NCBI GenBank assembly: GCA_947574055.1
Contig: CANPIC010000012.1
Coordinates: 1-64,000, forward strand
Source: an uncultured bacterium
GTDB taxonomy: Bacteria; Bacillota; Clostridia; Lachnospirales; Lachnospiraceae
Direction: 5' to 3'
Length of the DNA stretch: 64,000 nucleotides
Shown here: positions 18,809 to 27,856 of the stretch, one piece after another
Layout of the letters: the number at the start of each line of letters is the position of its first letter
Numbering within the stretch: the first letter of the stretch is position 1
Translations under genes and position numbers: made by a program
The notes under the pieces: model-generated
Seen by the model: only the letters and a program-made list of their open reading frames with translations
The model's database searches: none
Told to the model about the DNA's origin: nothing

Positions 18809-19999
18809 ATGACTACGGAACGACAGGATACGGAGACCGGAAACGGAGAGAAAGGCAAAAAAAAGCATACCCGTATGTTGCATGCCTGCATGGCAATACT
18901 GGCAATCATGCTGCTTTTGCTTGCCGGATTTTATCTGCTTCGCAGCAGAGGCAGGGCACAGCTGGAGCGGGATATGGTGGGCAGTGCATCAGGTATGCAG
19001 AGGAAAAGACATCACACCTCCGAACTGGATCTGGAACTTGATATGACAAGCCGTGCAGGCGTGGTCTCAGACATGGGTACAGATGCGGAGATGGCCTGCG
19101 CAGGGGCAACAGAGCATGCGCAGGCAAAAGAGGGCCGGGTCTTTTATCAGGGCAGAGCCTATGACTATAATCAGGATATCATGACTTTCCTTGTCATGGG
19201 GATCGACCAGCGTAGTGAGACGGTGCAGGAACAGACGCAAGGCTACGACGGGGGTTCGGCGGATGCGATTTTTCTGGTAGTGCTGAACCCGCATATCAAA
19301 AAAGTGAAGATTATTGCCATAGACAGAAATACCATGGCAGACGTGGATATTTATGACTATTACGGAACATATCTGGAGACTGTACAGACGCAGATCTGTG
19401 TACAGCACGGCTATGGAGACGGTACGGTTAAAAGTGCACAGTACATGGAAAAAGCGGTTTCCAATTTTATGTATGGTTTGCCTATTCATGGCTATTGTGC
19501 CATCAATATGAGTGCCATCGAGAAGATAAATGATGCCGTGGGCGGTGTCGATGTGGTTGTTCTGGACGACCTGACGAAATGGGACTGGCGTCTGGAAAAA
19601 GGAAAGACAGTCCATCTAAATGGCAGACGGGCTTTTGTGTATCTGCAGAGACGGGATACGGGGATATTTGGCAGTGCGGAAGGCCGGCTGGAGAGGCAGA
19701 AGCAGTATCTGGAGGCATTTCTTGCAAAAGCCAAAGCACAGTTTAAAGAAGATCCCACTTTGCCCGTCACGATGTTTCAGGAACTGGGACCTTATATGAC
19801 TACAGATCTGAATCTGGAAAAAGTGATCTATCTGGCGGATCTGGCAGCCGGTTTTGATTTTGCCGGTGCGGATATTACAAAGATCGCGGGAGAAAACGTG
19901 ATGGGAGAAAGGTATGAGGAGTTCTATGTGGACGAGACTGCCATGTATGAACTGATTTTGGATACCTTTTATGAAGAAGTAAACGGAAACAGGTATTGA
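18809..19999 (+). CDS. LytR-CpsA-Psr (LCP) family glycopolymer ligase
   Basis: Membrane-anchored enzyme expected to attach the finished EPS or other glycopolymer to the cell wall. One N-terminal anchor (MAILAIMLLLLAGFYLL, ~28-44), a ~65-residue linker, then the LCP domain with FLVMGIDQRSE, GSADAIFLVVLNP, IIAIDRNTMADVDIYDYYG, VGGVDVVVLDD and GRRAFVYLQRRDTG carrying the conserved Arg/Asp residues. Last gene of the EPS locus. ATG 18809 and GTG 18806 are adjacent; neither has ideal spacing to GGAG. Confidence 0.9.
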   Translation: MTTERQDTETGNGEKGKKKHTRMLHACMAILAIMLLLLAGFYLLRSRGRAQLERDMVGSASGMQRKRHHTSELDLELDMTSRAGVVSDMGTDAEMACAGATEHAQAKEGRVFYQGRAYDYNQDIMTFLVMGIDQRSETVQEQTQGYDGGSADAIFLVVLNPHIKKVKIIAIDRNTMADVDIYDYYGTYLETVQTQICVQHGYGDGTVKSAQYMEKAVSNFMYGLPIHGYCAINMSAIEKINDAVGGVDVVVLDDLTKWDWRLEKGKTVHLNGRRAFVYLQRRDTGIFGSAEGRLERQKQYLEAFLAKAKAQFKEDPTLPVTMFQELGPYMTTDLNLEKVIYLADLAAGFDFAGADITKIAGENVMGERYEEFYVDETAMYELILDTFYEEVNGNRY

Positions 20000-20053
20000 C
20001 CCCGTAAGGGTTGATATAGAAACCACATGTAATCATGGAAGGAGGAAATTACC

Positions 20054-20698
20054 ATGAAAAAGTATTTGGCAATGGCGGCTGCATTTGTGCTTGCGGCTTC
20101 TATGTCTTTGTCTGCCTTTGCGGCAGAAAGCGCAGGCGCGGGGCCGGGCAACAGCAGCGGCACGAGCAGTCCCAGTGCTTCCGGCAGTTCCAACAATGCA
20201 GGCAGTTCAAGCAGTTCCAAAAAATCCAGCAGCCGTAAATCCAGTGGTGGAAGCAGCTCCGGCAGTGCTTCTTCCGTAGGCAAGAGTAGTTCCGGTGCGG
20301 CTTCCGCACAGGCAGCTGCAAATGCGGCAGTGACGGCAGTCTATCGCCCGGCACAGACCGTGATCACAGCTTCCGGACAGGCAGTGGCATCCACTGTCAG
20401 CGTAGCGGCAGCACCGGCTGAGACAAAGGCAGCATTTACATCGGTAGCCCAGGTTTTCGGAGTTGCAGTAACGGATACCTTTGTATTTAGTGCAACAGGG
20501 GTTGAGCCGACGCAGCCTGTTCTGACAGCGCTTGCACCTGGCAGTGTACCGGCAGGCAGTGCACTGCTTGTTGTGGATGCACTTGGCAATCTGACGGTCG
20601 TTGTACCCGTTGTGCTTCCGGACGGAACCGTGACAGCGACGATTCCGGCAATGTGTCAGGTAGCTGTTGTAGCCGTACCTGCAGTACCGGCAGCCTGA
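20054..20698 (+). CDS. Secreted Ser/Ala-rich low-complexity protein
   Basis: Hypothetical exported protein of 214 residues. Signal peptide at 1-23 (MKKYLAMAAAFVLAASMSLS, cleavage after AFA). Residues ~30-80 are a Ser/Gly/Lys low-complexity spacer, followed by an Ala/Val-rich part (~85-214) that resembles a beta-sandwich with Pro turns. No sortase motif or cysteine pair. It has an excellent AAGGAGG site and lies 54 nt after the LCP gene, so it may be surface-associated. Function unknown. Confidence 0.82.
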   Translation: MKKYLAMAAAFVLAASMSLSAFAAESAGAGPGNSSGTSSPSASGSSNNAGSSSSSKKSSSRKSSGGSSSGSASSVGKSSSGAASAQAAANAAVTAVYRPAQTVITASGQAVASTVSVAAAPAETKAAFTSVAQVFGVAVTDTFVFSATGVEPTQPVLTALAPGSVPAGSALLVVDALGNLTVVVPVVLPDGTVTATIPAMCQVAVVAVPAVPAA

Positions 20699-20780
20699 GA
20701 GGAAAACACAGATCCCAAAAACAAGATCAGTAACTGAATTTTTTTACATGTAAAAAATTATGGTGTGGTTTCAAAAGAAA

Positions 20781-20814
20781 GATTCCCCGGCACTTTTTGT
20801 ACCGGGGATTTTCC
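20781..20814 (+). terminator. Terminator after the secreted protein gene
   Basis: Stem CCCCGG / CCGGGG (20785-20790 with 20802-20807) with a T-rich loop, followed by ATTTT. The rest of 20699-20975 shows no gene. Confidence 0.6.
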
Positions 20815-20975
20815 TGATTTATCTTCTTTTCCACAGGCAGATAAAAAAGAAATGACAAAGTCTGTCACAGCATATATAATCAGAATGGATTGTCCGGGAA
20901 CAGCCATCACAGGGCCTTGTTCCTGCATCGCTCAGGCAAAAGAGTAACATGCAAACAAAAAAGGAGTGCTTCAGG

Positions 20976-22250
20976 ATGAAACGTTTTCAAATTGCCACGA
21001 TTATGACAGCATGGGTGTCTGCGCTGTTTTTCTCATTCGTCATACCGGTGAGGGCGGCGGAGACTCCGCCGGGGGAAAGTGCATCGGCGCAGGAGAATCT
21101 GCCCGTCTATACGGTCCGTTTTTCCGGACCGGGGCTTATCGTATATGCAGATCCGGCCCTGCCACAGGCTCCCACTGCGGTGCTGCCGGATCAGACGCAG
21201 GTTCAGATCATAGAAGGTCCCATGGATACTCTGGCCAGGATAAGGGTATGCGGCACGGAAGTGGAAGGGTATGTGGATATGAGATTTCTCAAACGCGCGG
21301 ATGCCATTGTGGAAGACTATGATTTATATACCTATGAAGAGATGGAGGAAGATATCCGGCAGCTGCAGGCCAGATATCCGGGACTGCTGCGGTCGGAGGT
21401 GACCGGTACATCGGCTGACGGACGGAATCTGTATATGCTGACCATGGGCGCAGAGAACGCACTGCATCATATTCTGGTACACGCCGGGATCCATGCCCGG
21501 GAATACATCAATCCATTGCTTGTAATGGAACAGCTGGAACAGTGCCTGGATTATTATGACCGCGGGCAGTTTCTTGGTATGCGTTATCGCGACCTGTTTG
21601 CCGATACGGCAGTGCATATCGTACCGATGGTCAATCCGGACGGTATTGCCATCAGCCAGTTTGGAGAAGCCGCGCTGCGTTCGCCGGAACTAGTCCAGAT
21701 GGTGCGGGCCTGCTATGCCTACGATGTTGCCGCCGGACGGACAAAATATCCGTATGAGGTCTATCTCACCAGATGGAAGGCCAATGCCCGGGGCGTGGAT
21801 CTGAACAAGAATTTTCCCTTTGGATTTGCCGTCAATGTAAGGGCCACGCAGCCGTCTTATGCAGGCTATTGTGGTCTGCTGCCGTTTTCGGAGCCGGAAG
21901 CGGCATCTCTGGGGGCCGTTACGCTCAGGTATCAGCCGTCGGTAATCATCAACTATCACTCCATGGGAGAAGTGGCATACTGGGATACATCCGAGAGCCG
22001 GTATACGGAGATCAACAGAGGCTTTTCCGCTTATATGCTCTCCCTGGTACCTTACAGAAGAATGGGCAGTTCGGGCGCCACCGGCAGTTATCTTGATTGG
22101 ATATACAGCGGTGATACGCCGGTCCGCTCCATCACATTTGAGACGGGCAATGTGGAGTGCCCGCTTCCCATCGGTCAGTACCCGAAAATCTGGGTTCAAC
22201 ATGGCAGTGTACTACAGTCTGCAGCATGGTATGCGTATACCGGACTGTAA
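20976..22250 (+). CDS. Secreted M14 zinc carboxypeptidase with N-terminal SH3-like domain
   Basis: Zinc metallopeptidase that removes C-terminal residues, possibly from cell-wall peptides. Signal peptide MKRFQIATIMTAWVSALFFS ending near VRA; an SH3-like segment at ~40-110 (VYTVRFSGPGLIVYADPALP). The M14 domain has HAGIHARE (zinc ligands His and Glu, ~173-176), NPDG, the Arg-containing RWKANARGVDLNKNFP substrate-binding region, the third ligand in NYHSMGE (~327) and the catalytic Glu in TFETGN (~388). ATG 20976 has an AGGAG site; ATG 20949 lacks one. gamma-D-glutamyl-meso-diaminopimelate peptidases of this family are a likely analogue. Confidence 0.9.
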   Translation: MKRFQIATIMTAWVSALFFSFVIPVRAAETPPGESASAQENLPVYTVRFSGPGLIVYADPALPQAPTAVLPDQTQVQIIEGPMDTLARIRVCGTEVEGYVDMRFLKRADAIVEDYDLYTYEEMEEDIRQLQARYPGLLRSEVTGTSADGRNLYMLTMGAENALHHILVHAGIHAREYINPLLVMEQLEQCLDYYDRGQFLGMRYRDLFADTAVHIVPMVNPDGIAISQFGEAALRSPELVQMVRACYAYDVAAGRTKYPYEVYLTRWKANARGVDLNKNFPFGFAVNVRATQPSYAGYCGLLPFSEPEAASLGAVTLRYQPSVIINYHSMGEVAYWDTSESRYTEINRGFSAYMLSLVPYRRMGSSGATGSYLDWIYSGDTPVRSITFETGNVECPLPIGQYPKIWVQHGSVLQSAAWYAYTGL

Positions 22251-22337
22251 ACGGCTGCGGTGTGCAGACAGGTCCGCAGGCCTGTCTGTATGCCTTTCAA
22301 TGGTATGTTTCTCTGGCATAAAAATTGTTTTTTCGAA

Positions 22338-22366
22338 TTGACTTTCCCTATGGAATCTTTTATAAT
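22338..22366 (+). promoter_or_regulatory. Promoter of the first chemoreceptor gene
   Basis: -35 TTGACT (22338-22343), 17 bp spacer, -10 TATAAT (22361-22366), about 50 nt before the start codon. Confidence 0.8.
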
Positions 22367-22417
22367 ATTGCTGATTGTTTCCCAAATTATTACTTTTTAT
22401 GCAGGAGGCTTTTTTTT

Positions 22418-24562
22418 ATGTCACAAAATAAGAGAAACAAAGAGACTGTTTCGGCCGACAGTCTCAGCAGGAAAATCATTTCCAAACTGGTCGTTATTGT
22501 AGCAGTTCTGTTCTTTCTGATTGTTTCTATTTCGGGAGTTATCTCCATGCGTTCTCTGGAAGAGATAACGGATGATAAGCTGATTTCGATTGCTTATGAA
22601 AATGCGTCTCTGATTGAAAATTCCATTGAAAATGCATACGGGAAAGCCGTGGGATTTGCCTGCTCGCTGAAGAATATTTCGGCTCTGCCGCCGGAACAGC
22701 AGCGACAGGCCATTGATCATGCGCTGGAGGGCGTTTTGCTTGGAGATGAAAACTTCACAACAGTCTTTGCCTATTTCGAGCAAAATGCCATTGCCGATGC
22801 CAACGGGCAGCCTTACAGTGTCCATGGAAAAGAGATTGCATATGAAGCGGTGGCCTATCTGAATGAAGACGGGACGGGCGTCACCTTCGAGAAACATGAA
22901 GATGCATTTGACAATTTTGACAAAGAGTATTACAAAACCATCAAATCTTCCGGTGAAGTCTATGTGATGGAACCGTATGTCTACCAGCTCCGGGGACAGG
23001 ATATCATGATGATCAGTATCATAGCGCCGGTCTATGATGCAGAGGGCGGATTCCTCGGTGTGGCGGGCTGTGACGTGGCATTGGCCGATATGCAGACACA
23101 GCAGTATGCCAGTGCGGGATATCGTTCCACCCATATGGTGGCCCTTGCGGAAGACGGAACTGTGCTTTTGGATACTGCGGATGCTTCCACAGTGGGAAAA
23201 GTCGCCTCTGAGGCCGGTTATGAGACCATTTTGGCCGATGCGGAAGAACTGAAGCAAATGGATGAGGGTGAATACATAAACAGCATTTCCATAGTGGATA
23301 ACAAGGTTCCCAATCATGCCACCGGCAGGCGGGGAATTGCTATTACAGTGCCACTGAAACTGAGCAGTGGCAATTACTGGACACTGTATCTGGCCATAGA
23401 CAGAAGCGAATTTAACCTGACACTGATCAAGGATACGGTGAAACTGATCATAGCGGTCGTTTTGTTTGGCATTATACTTTTGTATATGATCTATCGTATC
23501 ATAGAGACTTACCTGGCTCCGGTACAGGAGATCTTACATGGTGCGTCCCGGCTGGAAGCCGGCAATCTGAAAATAAATGTGGCAGTCAATACGGAGGATG
23601 AACTGGGGCATATGGCAAAGGCCCTCAATCATATCAGTACTACCATAAACAATTATGTAGATGATATTTCACGGCAGTTATCCCAGATGGCGGAAAATGA
23701 TATGGATGTGGAAATCCATCAGCAGTATATCGGAGATTTTATTCCCATTCAGACATCTATCGAAAAGATAGCCGACTCCCTGAACAATACGCTGCGACAG
23801 ATCATTCTTTCCGCGGATGATGTGGCTTCTGGCTCTGTCAGTGTCTCCGATGGTGCCAGGGCGCTTTCTGAGGGAGCTGCGGAGCAGGCGCAGGCGGTTG
23901 AAGAATTGGCGGCAGCCATCGAGAATCTCTCGACAGATGTAACAGCCAATGCGGAAGACGCCGGTAAGATGAGTCGCAATGCAGCTGATGTGAGTGAACG
24001 GATTGAAAAGAGCAACGAGGAGATGGATAAGCTGATCCGTGCCATGTCCGAGATCAGGGAATCTTCTGCCGGGATCGAAGAGATCATCCGTACGATTGAA
24101 GACATTGCGGATCAGACCAATCTGCTGTCTCTGAATGCCTCTATTGAGGCGGCCCGGGCCGGCGAGGCAGGGCGGGGATTTGCCGTTGTGGCCAATGAGA
24201 TCCGTGATCTGGCGGCTAAAAGTTCTGAGTCTGTCAGTCAGACGACGACGTTGATTGAGCGTTCCCTGGCGGCAGTGCAAAACGGGGTGCTGATTGCGGA
24301 TGAGACGGCCCGTTCGCTGGATGCCGTGGTAGAGGGGGCAAAAGAAATAGCCGGTTCTGTCAATAAGATCAGTGATGCCTCCCAGAACCAGAAAAAGATT
24401 TTGGAAGAAGTGACAAAGAGCGTCGATCAGATAGAAGGCGTGGTACAGGACAATATCTCGGCGGCGCAGGAGAGTGCGCAGACAAGCGAGGAATTATCCA
24501 GACAGTCAAAGCGACTGCATGAACTGGTAAACCGCTTCCATCTGAAAGAAGTATCATCTTAA
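22418..24562 (+). CDS. Methyl-accepting chemotaxis protein with extracellular dCache domain
   Basis: Transmembrane chemoreceptor of 714 residues. ATG 22418 follows an AGGAGG site at 22403-22408; the longer upstream frame is not used. Order: cytoplasmic 1-20, membrane helix ~24-46 ([19 protein letters not shown]), dCache-type sensor ~60-320 ([22 protein letters not shown]), second helix ~338-362, HAMP ~362-415, signalling domain to the end with hairpin tip [36 protein letters not shown]. Single-gene unit with its own promoter and terminator. Ligand unknown; no che genes lie nearby. Confidence 0.95.
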   Translation: MSQNKRNKETVSADSLSRKIISKLVVIVAVLFFLIVSISGVISMRSLEEITDDKLISIAYENASLIENSIENAYGKAVGFACSLKNISALPPEQQRQAIDHALEGVLLGDENFTTVFAYFEQNAIADANGQPYSVHGKEIAYEAVAYLNEDGTGVTFEKHEDAFDNFDKEYYKTIKSSGEVYVMEPYVYQLRGQDIMMISIIAPVYDAEGGFLGVAGCDVALADMQTQQYASAGYRSTHMVALAEDGTVLLDTADASTVGKVASEAGYETILADAEELKQMDEGEYINSISIVDNKVPNHATGRRGIAITVPLKLSSGNYWTLYLAIDRSEFNLTLIKDTVKLIIAVVLFGIILLYMIYRIIETYLAPVQEILHGASRLEAGNLKINVAVNTEDELGHMAKALNHISTTINNYVDDISRQLSQMAENDMDVEIHQQYIGDFIPIQTSIEKIADSLNNTLRQIILSADDVASGSVSVSDGARALSEGAAEQAQAVEELAAAIENLSTDVTANAEDAGKMSRNAADVSERIEKSNEEMDKLIRAMSEIRESSAGIEEIIRTIEDIADQTNLLSLNASIEAARAGEAGRGFAVVANEIRDLAAKSSESVSQTTTLIERSLAAVQNGVLIADETARSLDAVVEGAKEIAGSVNKISDASQNQKKILEEVTKSVDQIEGVVQDNISAAQESAQTSEELSRQSKRLHELVNRFHLKEVSS

Positions 24563-24586
24563 ACAGAAGATAATAGAAGATAACAG

Positions 24587-24630
24587 ATCCGGGCTGAGAC
24601 TGCAGCATGCAGTTTCAGCCCGGATTTTTG
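24587..24630 (+). terminator. Terminator of the chemoreceptor gene
   Basis: An 18-bp near-perfect stem (24587-24604 with 24608-24625, one G-T pair) is followed by TTTTTG. Confidence 0.93.
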
Positions 24631-24720
24631 CGAAAATATGGCACGGCGCCATTTCTTTTTGCCTGATAATCTGCTATAATATGATACGGTTAACTCATAT
24701 GGACTGAAAGGGGTGGGGAG

Positions 24721-25848
24721 ATGCAGTTTGTAAAGAGTGACGACCTCAAAGTGGGGATGCGGCTGGCGCGGCCTATCTATAACCGCAATGGTGTCCTTTT
24801 ATATGAGAGAAATTCCAAACTGACCGGACAGGGAATCATGAGTATCAAGGCGTTTGGACTGATCGGGATCTTTATTCTGGAACCGGCGGAACCTGTACCA
24901 CCGATGACGAAGGATGATATTGAATTTGAGCGTTTCCAGATGATGCAGGTATTCAGCATCGAGGAGGAGATGAAACGGATGTGGCAGAGCCACAAGGCCG
25001 GAAAGATTGAAACGATTGTCAGCAATATTACCAGAAGTTATGGAAACCTGGATCACAAAATCAACTTTATACAAGGCCTTCGCAGCCGGGAGGATTACCT
25101 GTATAAACATTCGTTGAATGTAGCCATGCTCTGTGCCATGCTCAGCCACACGCTGAAAGTAAAAGCAGAGCATCAGTATTCCGTTATCCGTGCGGCGGTG
25201 CTGCATGATATCGGACAACTGAAACTGCCCCGGGAACTGATCGGTAAATATGAGCTGGATGAAGAGGAGAAAAAGATTCTGGATGCGAAGCAGTCGGAGG
25301 GTTTCCGGATACTGGATCAGGTCTTTGTGGGGGATCCGTCGGTAAAGCGGATCTGCGCCCAGTGCTATCACTATATCAGGGAGTTTCAGGACGGTCGCAG
25401 GCCGGAGGGGAAGATAGCGCCGCAGGCCAGGATCATGATTGTGGCACAGACCTTTGACCAGATGACTGCCATGCAGTTTGGGCAGAGCCCTGCCTCGGAG
25501 GTGATGGCGATCAAACATCTGCTGCAGCATCCCGAGATCTATGATAAGAGCGTAGTGCGGGCACTGATCCATTCCATTCACATCCTGGCACCCGGCACAA
25601 GTGTGGAGTTAAGCAACAAGGAGAAGGCACTGGTTATCAGTCTCAATGCGGACAATATCCTGCGGCCCGTTCTGCTGAACTTCCGGGACAATGCAATCAT
25701 AGACCTGAGCCTTCCCGGAAATCGTGACATAGAGATTGTGGATATTATGAAGACGATGGATAACCGTCATGTGATGGATACGGAGGCGCTGAAGAGACAG
25801 GGTTTTCAGGTGGAAGAACCGGAATATGTGGAAGTGCCAAATGCTTAA
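24721..25848 (+). CDS. HD-GYP-related HD-domain protein, probably degenerate
   Basis: A 375-residue cytoplasmic protein. The N-terminal ~60 residues (DLKVGMRLARPIYNRNGVLL) match the segment preceding HD-GYP domains. The HD core has the HD pair in VLHDIGQLKLPREL (~162), but the HDIGK lysine is Gln. The next helix reads DAKQSEGFRIL without the usual His, and the HHE..DGTGYP stretch is replaced by QCYHYIREFQDGRRPEG. Loss of metal ligands makes c-di-GMP hydrolysis doubtful; a c-di-GMP binding or regulatory role is possible. A TATAAT -10 box is at 24675-24680. A GGDEF cyclase lies at 46157. Confidence 0.82.
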   Translation: MQFVKSDDLKVGMRLARPIYNRNGVLLYERNSKLTGQGIMSIKAFGLIGIFILEPAEPVPPMTKDDIEFERFQMMQVFSIEEEMKRMWQSHKAGKIETIVSNITRSYGNLDHKINFIQGLRSREDYLYKHSLNVAMLCAMLSHTLKVKAEHQYSVIRAAVLHDIGQLKLPRELIGKYELDEEEKKILDAKQSEGFRILDQVFVGDPSVKRICAQCYHYIREFQDGRRPEGKIAPQARIMIVAQTFDQMTAMQFGQSPASEVMAIKHLLQHPEIYDKSVVRALIHSIHILAPGTSVELSNKEKALVISLNADNILRPVLLNFRDNAIIDLSLPGNRDIEIVDIMKTMDNRHVMDTEALKRQGFQVEEPEYVEVPNA

Positions 25849-25864
25849 CAGGCAACGGGATAGC

Positions 25865-25893
25865 AGAAGCGGCCACAAAGCGGCCGCTTCTTA
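25865..25893 (+). terminator. Possible terminator after the HD-domain gene
   Basis: Perfect 10-bp stem AGAAGCGGCC (25865-25874) / GGCCGCTTCT (25882-25891) but only a short T-tract; it separates converging transcripts. Confidence 0.5.
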
Positions 25894-25915
25894 TAAGGAG
25901 GGCAGTCCGGTCTGC

Positions 25916-26584
25916 CTAAGGGGTGAGGGCGGTTTTTTTCACCCGGGCGAGGGCAGATTTTACCGGCGGGAGCGAAAGCAGGAGGATGGTAGCCAGTGCT
26001 TCGGCATAGATATAAATACCATTGTATACAAGGGAATAGGACAGGACACTCCAGCCTTCCCAGGCATAAGTGCTAAAGAAGAGCCAGCCTGAGAGTACAG
26101 CGAACAGATATCTGCCGCTGACGCCTGCCAGATAACCTTTGACCAGTCCGTGCCTGCTATTGGTAAAGAGGCCGGAAAGGCCCAGTGCACCGAAGGCCAG
26201 CAGATAATCGACGATAAGCTGCGCCGGGAAGAGGATATAAGGGTCAATCAAGATCTGCAATACCCCATAGGCGATACCGGTCATCAGTCCGGCGCCCAGA
26301 CCGAACCAGTAGCCGGGCAGGCAGACGACCAGCATGGAAAACACAGTGATAGAACCACCGCTGGGAAAGCGAAAGAGTTTCAGGTGGGAGAGCACGGTCC
26401 CCAGTGCTATGGCTACCGCACAGAAGGCGAGCTGGCGCACTGACAGCCTGCGGCTTTTCCTGCCGGCGAGAAGCATGGCTGCCAGCAGCAGAATAAGGAT
26501 CAGACCAGCCAGCAGGATATTGCCGGGGACTGTGGGGACATAAGTGAGTTCGCCCCATTCATTGGTAACAGTTTCGTAGAACAT
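25916..26584 (-). CDS. thiT: ECF thiamine transporter substrate-binding component ThiT
   Basis: S component of an energy-coupling-factor transporter binding thiamine in the membrane. It needs the general EcfA/A'/T module, not present here. The 222 residues have six hydrophobic helices, with family landmarks ALGTVLSHLKLFRFPSGGSI, CLPGYWFGLGAGLMTGIAYG, IDPYILFPAQLIVDYLLAFG and GRYLFAVLSGWLFF. The N-terminal helix (NILLAGLILILLLAAMLLA) is an extra leading segment seen in Clostridia versions. Strong AAAGGAGG site. The TPP riboswitch upstream confirms the thiamine assignment. Confidence 0.93.
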   Translation of the reverse strand: MFYETVTNEWGELTYVPTVPGNILLAGLILILLLAAMLLAGRKSRRLSVRQLAFCAVAIALGTVLSHLKLFRFPSGGSITVFSMLVVCLPGYWFGLGAGLMTGIAYGVLQILIDPYILFPAQLIVDYLLAFGALGLSGLFTNSRHGLVKGYLAGVSGRYLFAVLSGWLFFSTYAWEGWSVLSYSLVYNGIYIYAEALATILLLSLPPVKSALARVKKTALTP

Positions 26585-26626
26585 AAAAAAATCCTCCTTT
26601 GCATTACAACAAAAAGAGGGGCTGCT

Positions 26627-26649
26627 GAAAAGAGCATGAACGCATGCTC
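26627..26649 (-). terminator. Short hairpin between TPP aptamer and thiT (possible attenuator)
   Basis: Stem GAGCATG / CATGCTC (26632-26638 with 26643-26649), followed on the minus strand by TTTT. A further T-run after CAGCAGCCCCTC, which could pair with the aptamer's AGGGG, offers an alternative expression platform. Assignment tentative. Confidence 0.45.
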
Positions 26650-26741
26650 CGCTTCCTTACGCCGGTATTATCCGGTTCAAGTAATGAGGGTTTAAAACGG
26701 CTGTCCGCCGTTTCGTCTCAGCATAATGCACCCCTAGCGTG
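26650..26741 (-). promoter_or_regulatory. TPP riboswitch (THI box) controlling thiT
   Basis: Minus-strand RNA shows the conserved THI elements in order: GGGGTGC, GCTGAGA, ACCCT, TTGAACCGGATAATACCGGC and GTAAGGAAG. The closing P1 helix is CGCT with AGCG. It binds thiamine pyrophosphate and lowers thiT expression when thiamine is plentiful (family knowledge). Confidence 0.95.
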
Positions 26742-26789
26742 TAATATATGTAATTGTATCCGGAACCGTTTGTGCCTGGTTCCCTGTTT

Positions 26790-26818
26790 ACTATACATGA
26801 CCGGAGACAGGAAGTCAA
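26790..26818 (-). promoter_or_regulatory. Promoter of riboswitch-thiT
   Basis: Minus strand: -35 TTGACT (26813-26818), 17 bp spacer, -10 TATAGT (26790-26795). A GGAACC / GGTTCC hairpin (26762-26783) follows at the start of the transcript. Confidence 0.8.
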
Positions 26819-26837
26819 GAGAGGATAAGGGAAGTTT

Positions 26838-27053
26838 GAGACGAACCATCCCGGCCTTGCACCGGGCTGCGGGCATAAGCGGTTCTAGGTGCTGCGGCTA
26901 CAGATATTGGCAGATATGCAACCGGCCTTTATGCACCATCCGGGCGCAGGACGGCCTTTTCCGGACATCCCTGTCCGGAAATTGCGGGCAGAGGCGCAGC
27001 AGCAAGAACCGCTAATACCCTCCGCAAGGTGCAAGGCCGGGATGGTTCGTCTC
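26838..27053. repeat. 216-bp nested inverted-repeat element (structured RNA or MITE-like)
   Basis: Perfect 26-bp terminal inverted repeats at 26838-26863 and 27028-27053. Inside, further nested arms pair in register: AGCGGTTCT (26878-26886) with AGAACCGCT (27005-27013), GCTGCG (26891-26896) with CGCAGC (26995-27000), and a terminal 10-bp hairpin TTTCCGGACA / TGTCCGGAAA (26958-26967 / 26972-26981). A weak terminator-like hairpin follows at 27060-27082. No ORF, no reverse transcriptase or transposase nearby, and no flanking target duplication that I can see. It matches none of the RNA families I could test by eye. Confidence 0.75.
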
Positions 27054-27165
27054 TGCCGGAAGCCTTTGTAACACAGGCTTTATCAGCTTTTGCCAAACCA
27101 CATTTCTGAAAGATTAGCAGTTTATGGATGCGTTTGTCGTATGGAGAAGATAGGAGGTCAGGCGA

Positions 27166-27339
27166 ATGATACCAAAAGATGCGGGTATTTTACTTGGTTT
27201 TATCAATATGAAGCTGCGTGATTTTTATTCTGATCTGGAGCAGTTATGCGAAGATCTGGATGTCACGCAGGAAGAGATTACGGAGAAACTGGCGCAGATC
27301 GGCTGCCATTATGACAGGGAAAGAAATCAGTTTATCTGA
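27166..27339 (+). CDS. DUF4250 mini-protein
   Basis: A 57-residue protein starting MIPKDAGILLGFINMKLRDF, with DLEQLCEDLDVTQEEITEKL and ending HYDRERNQFI, which matches the DUF4250 pattern common in Clostridia. Two predicted helices, acidic, no membrane segment. AGGAGG ribosome site at 27152-27157. It lies 10 nt before the glycosylase gene and is probably co-transcribed with it. Function unknown. Confidence 0.85.
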   Translation: MIPKDAGILLGFINMKLRDFYSDLEQLCEDLDVTQEEITEKLAQIGCHYDRERNQFI

Positions 27340-27349
27340 GGAAGCGGAT

Positions 27350-27856
27350 ATGGAGTATACACATGTTTTCCATACGTTTGAACCGGTGTATGATGCGTCT
27401 TCCCAGGTGCTGATCCTGGGTTCTTTTCCGTCTGTGCGTTCCAGAGAAGAAGGGTTTTATTATGGCCATCCCAGAAACCGCTTCTGGAAGGTGACGGCAG
27501 GGATCTGCCGGGAGTCTGTTCCGGTTACGATTCCGGAAAAGAGGGATTTTCTGTTGAGAAATCATATTGCGGTATGGGATGTGATTGCTGAGTGTGAGAT
27601 TTTGGGCTCTTCTGACAGCTCCATTCGTAAGGTGAGAGAAAATGACATGAGCGTCATATTAGAAAAAGCCGCTGTCCGGGAAATTTTCGCCAATGGTGAG
27701 ACGGCGTACAGGTTGTTTTTAAAATATTGCAGGAAAGAGGACCAGCCCCCGGTGCGGCGTCTGCCGTCTACGAGTCCGGCCAATGCCGCCTGGAATCTGC
27801 AGAGACTTCTGGCAGCATGGGGAGAGGCGATTTTTCCGGAAGGAGCAGGGCGGTGA
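27350..27856 (+). CDS. Uracil/hypoxanthine-DNA glycosylase family protein
   Basis: DNA base-excision repair enzyme of the G/U mismatch / DNA-deoxyinosine glycosylase group. Residues: HTFEPVYDASSQVLILGSFP carries the first family motif (GSFPS, ~23-27), YGHPRNRFWKV, HIAVWDVIAECEILGSSDSSI, and the second motif LPSTSPANA (~143-151). The 168 residues are the normal length. ATG 27350 has a GAGGAAG site; earlier starts in the frame overlap the DUF4250 gene. Its TGA overlaps the next GTG start. Confidence 0.88.
   Translation: MEYTHVFHTFEPVYDASSQVLILGSFPSVRSREEGFYYGHPRNRFWKVTAGICRESVPVTIPEKRDFLLRNHIAVWDVIAECEILGSSDSSIRKVRENDMSVILEKAAVREIFANGETAYRLFLKYCRKEDQPPVRRLPSTSPANAAWNLQRLLAAWGEAIFPEGAGR

Noticed and set aside
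26838-27053. SRP RNA, 6S RNA, RNase P RNA, tmRNA or retron ncRNA
   Set aside because: No GGAAGGAAGCAGC-type SRP loop, no RNase P or tmRNA signatures, no 6S bubble pattern, and no reverse transcriptase nearby. The element is therefore left unnamed.
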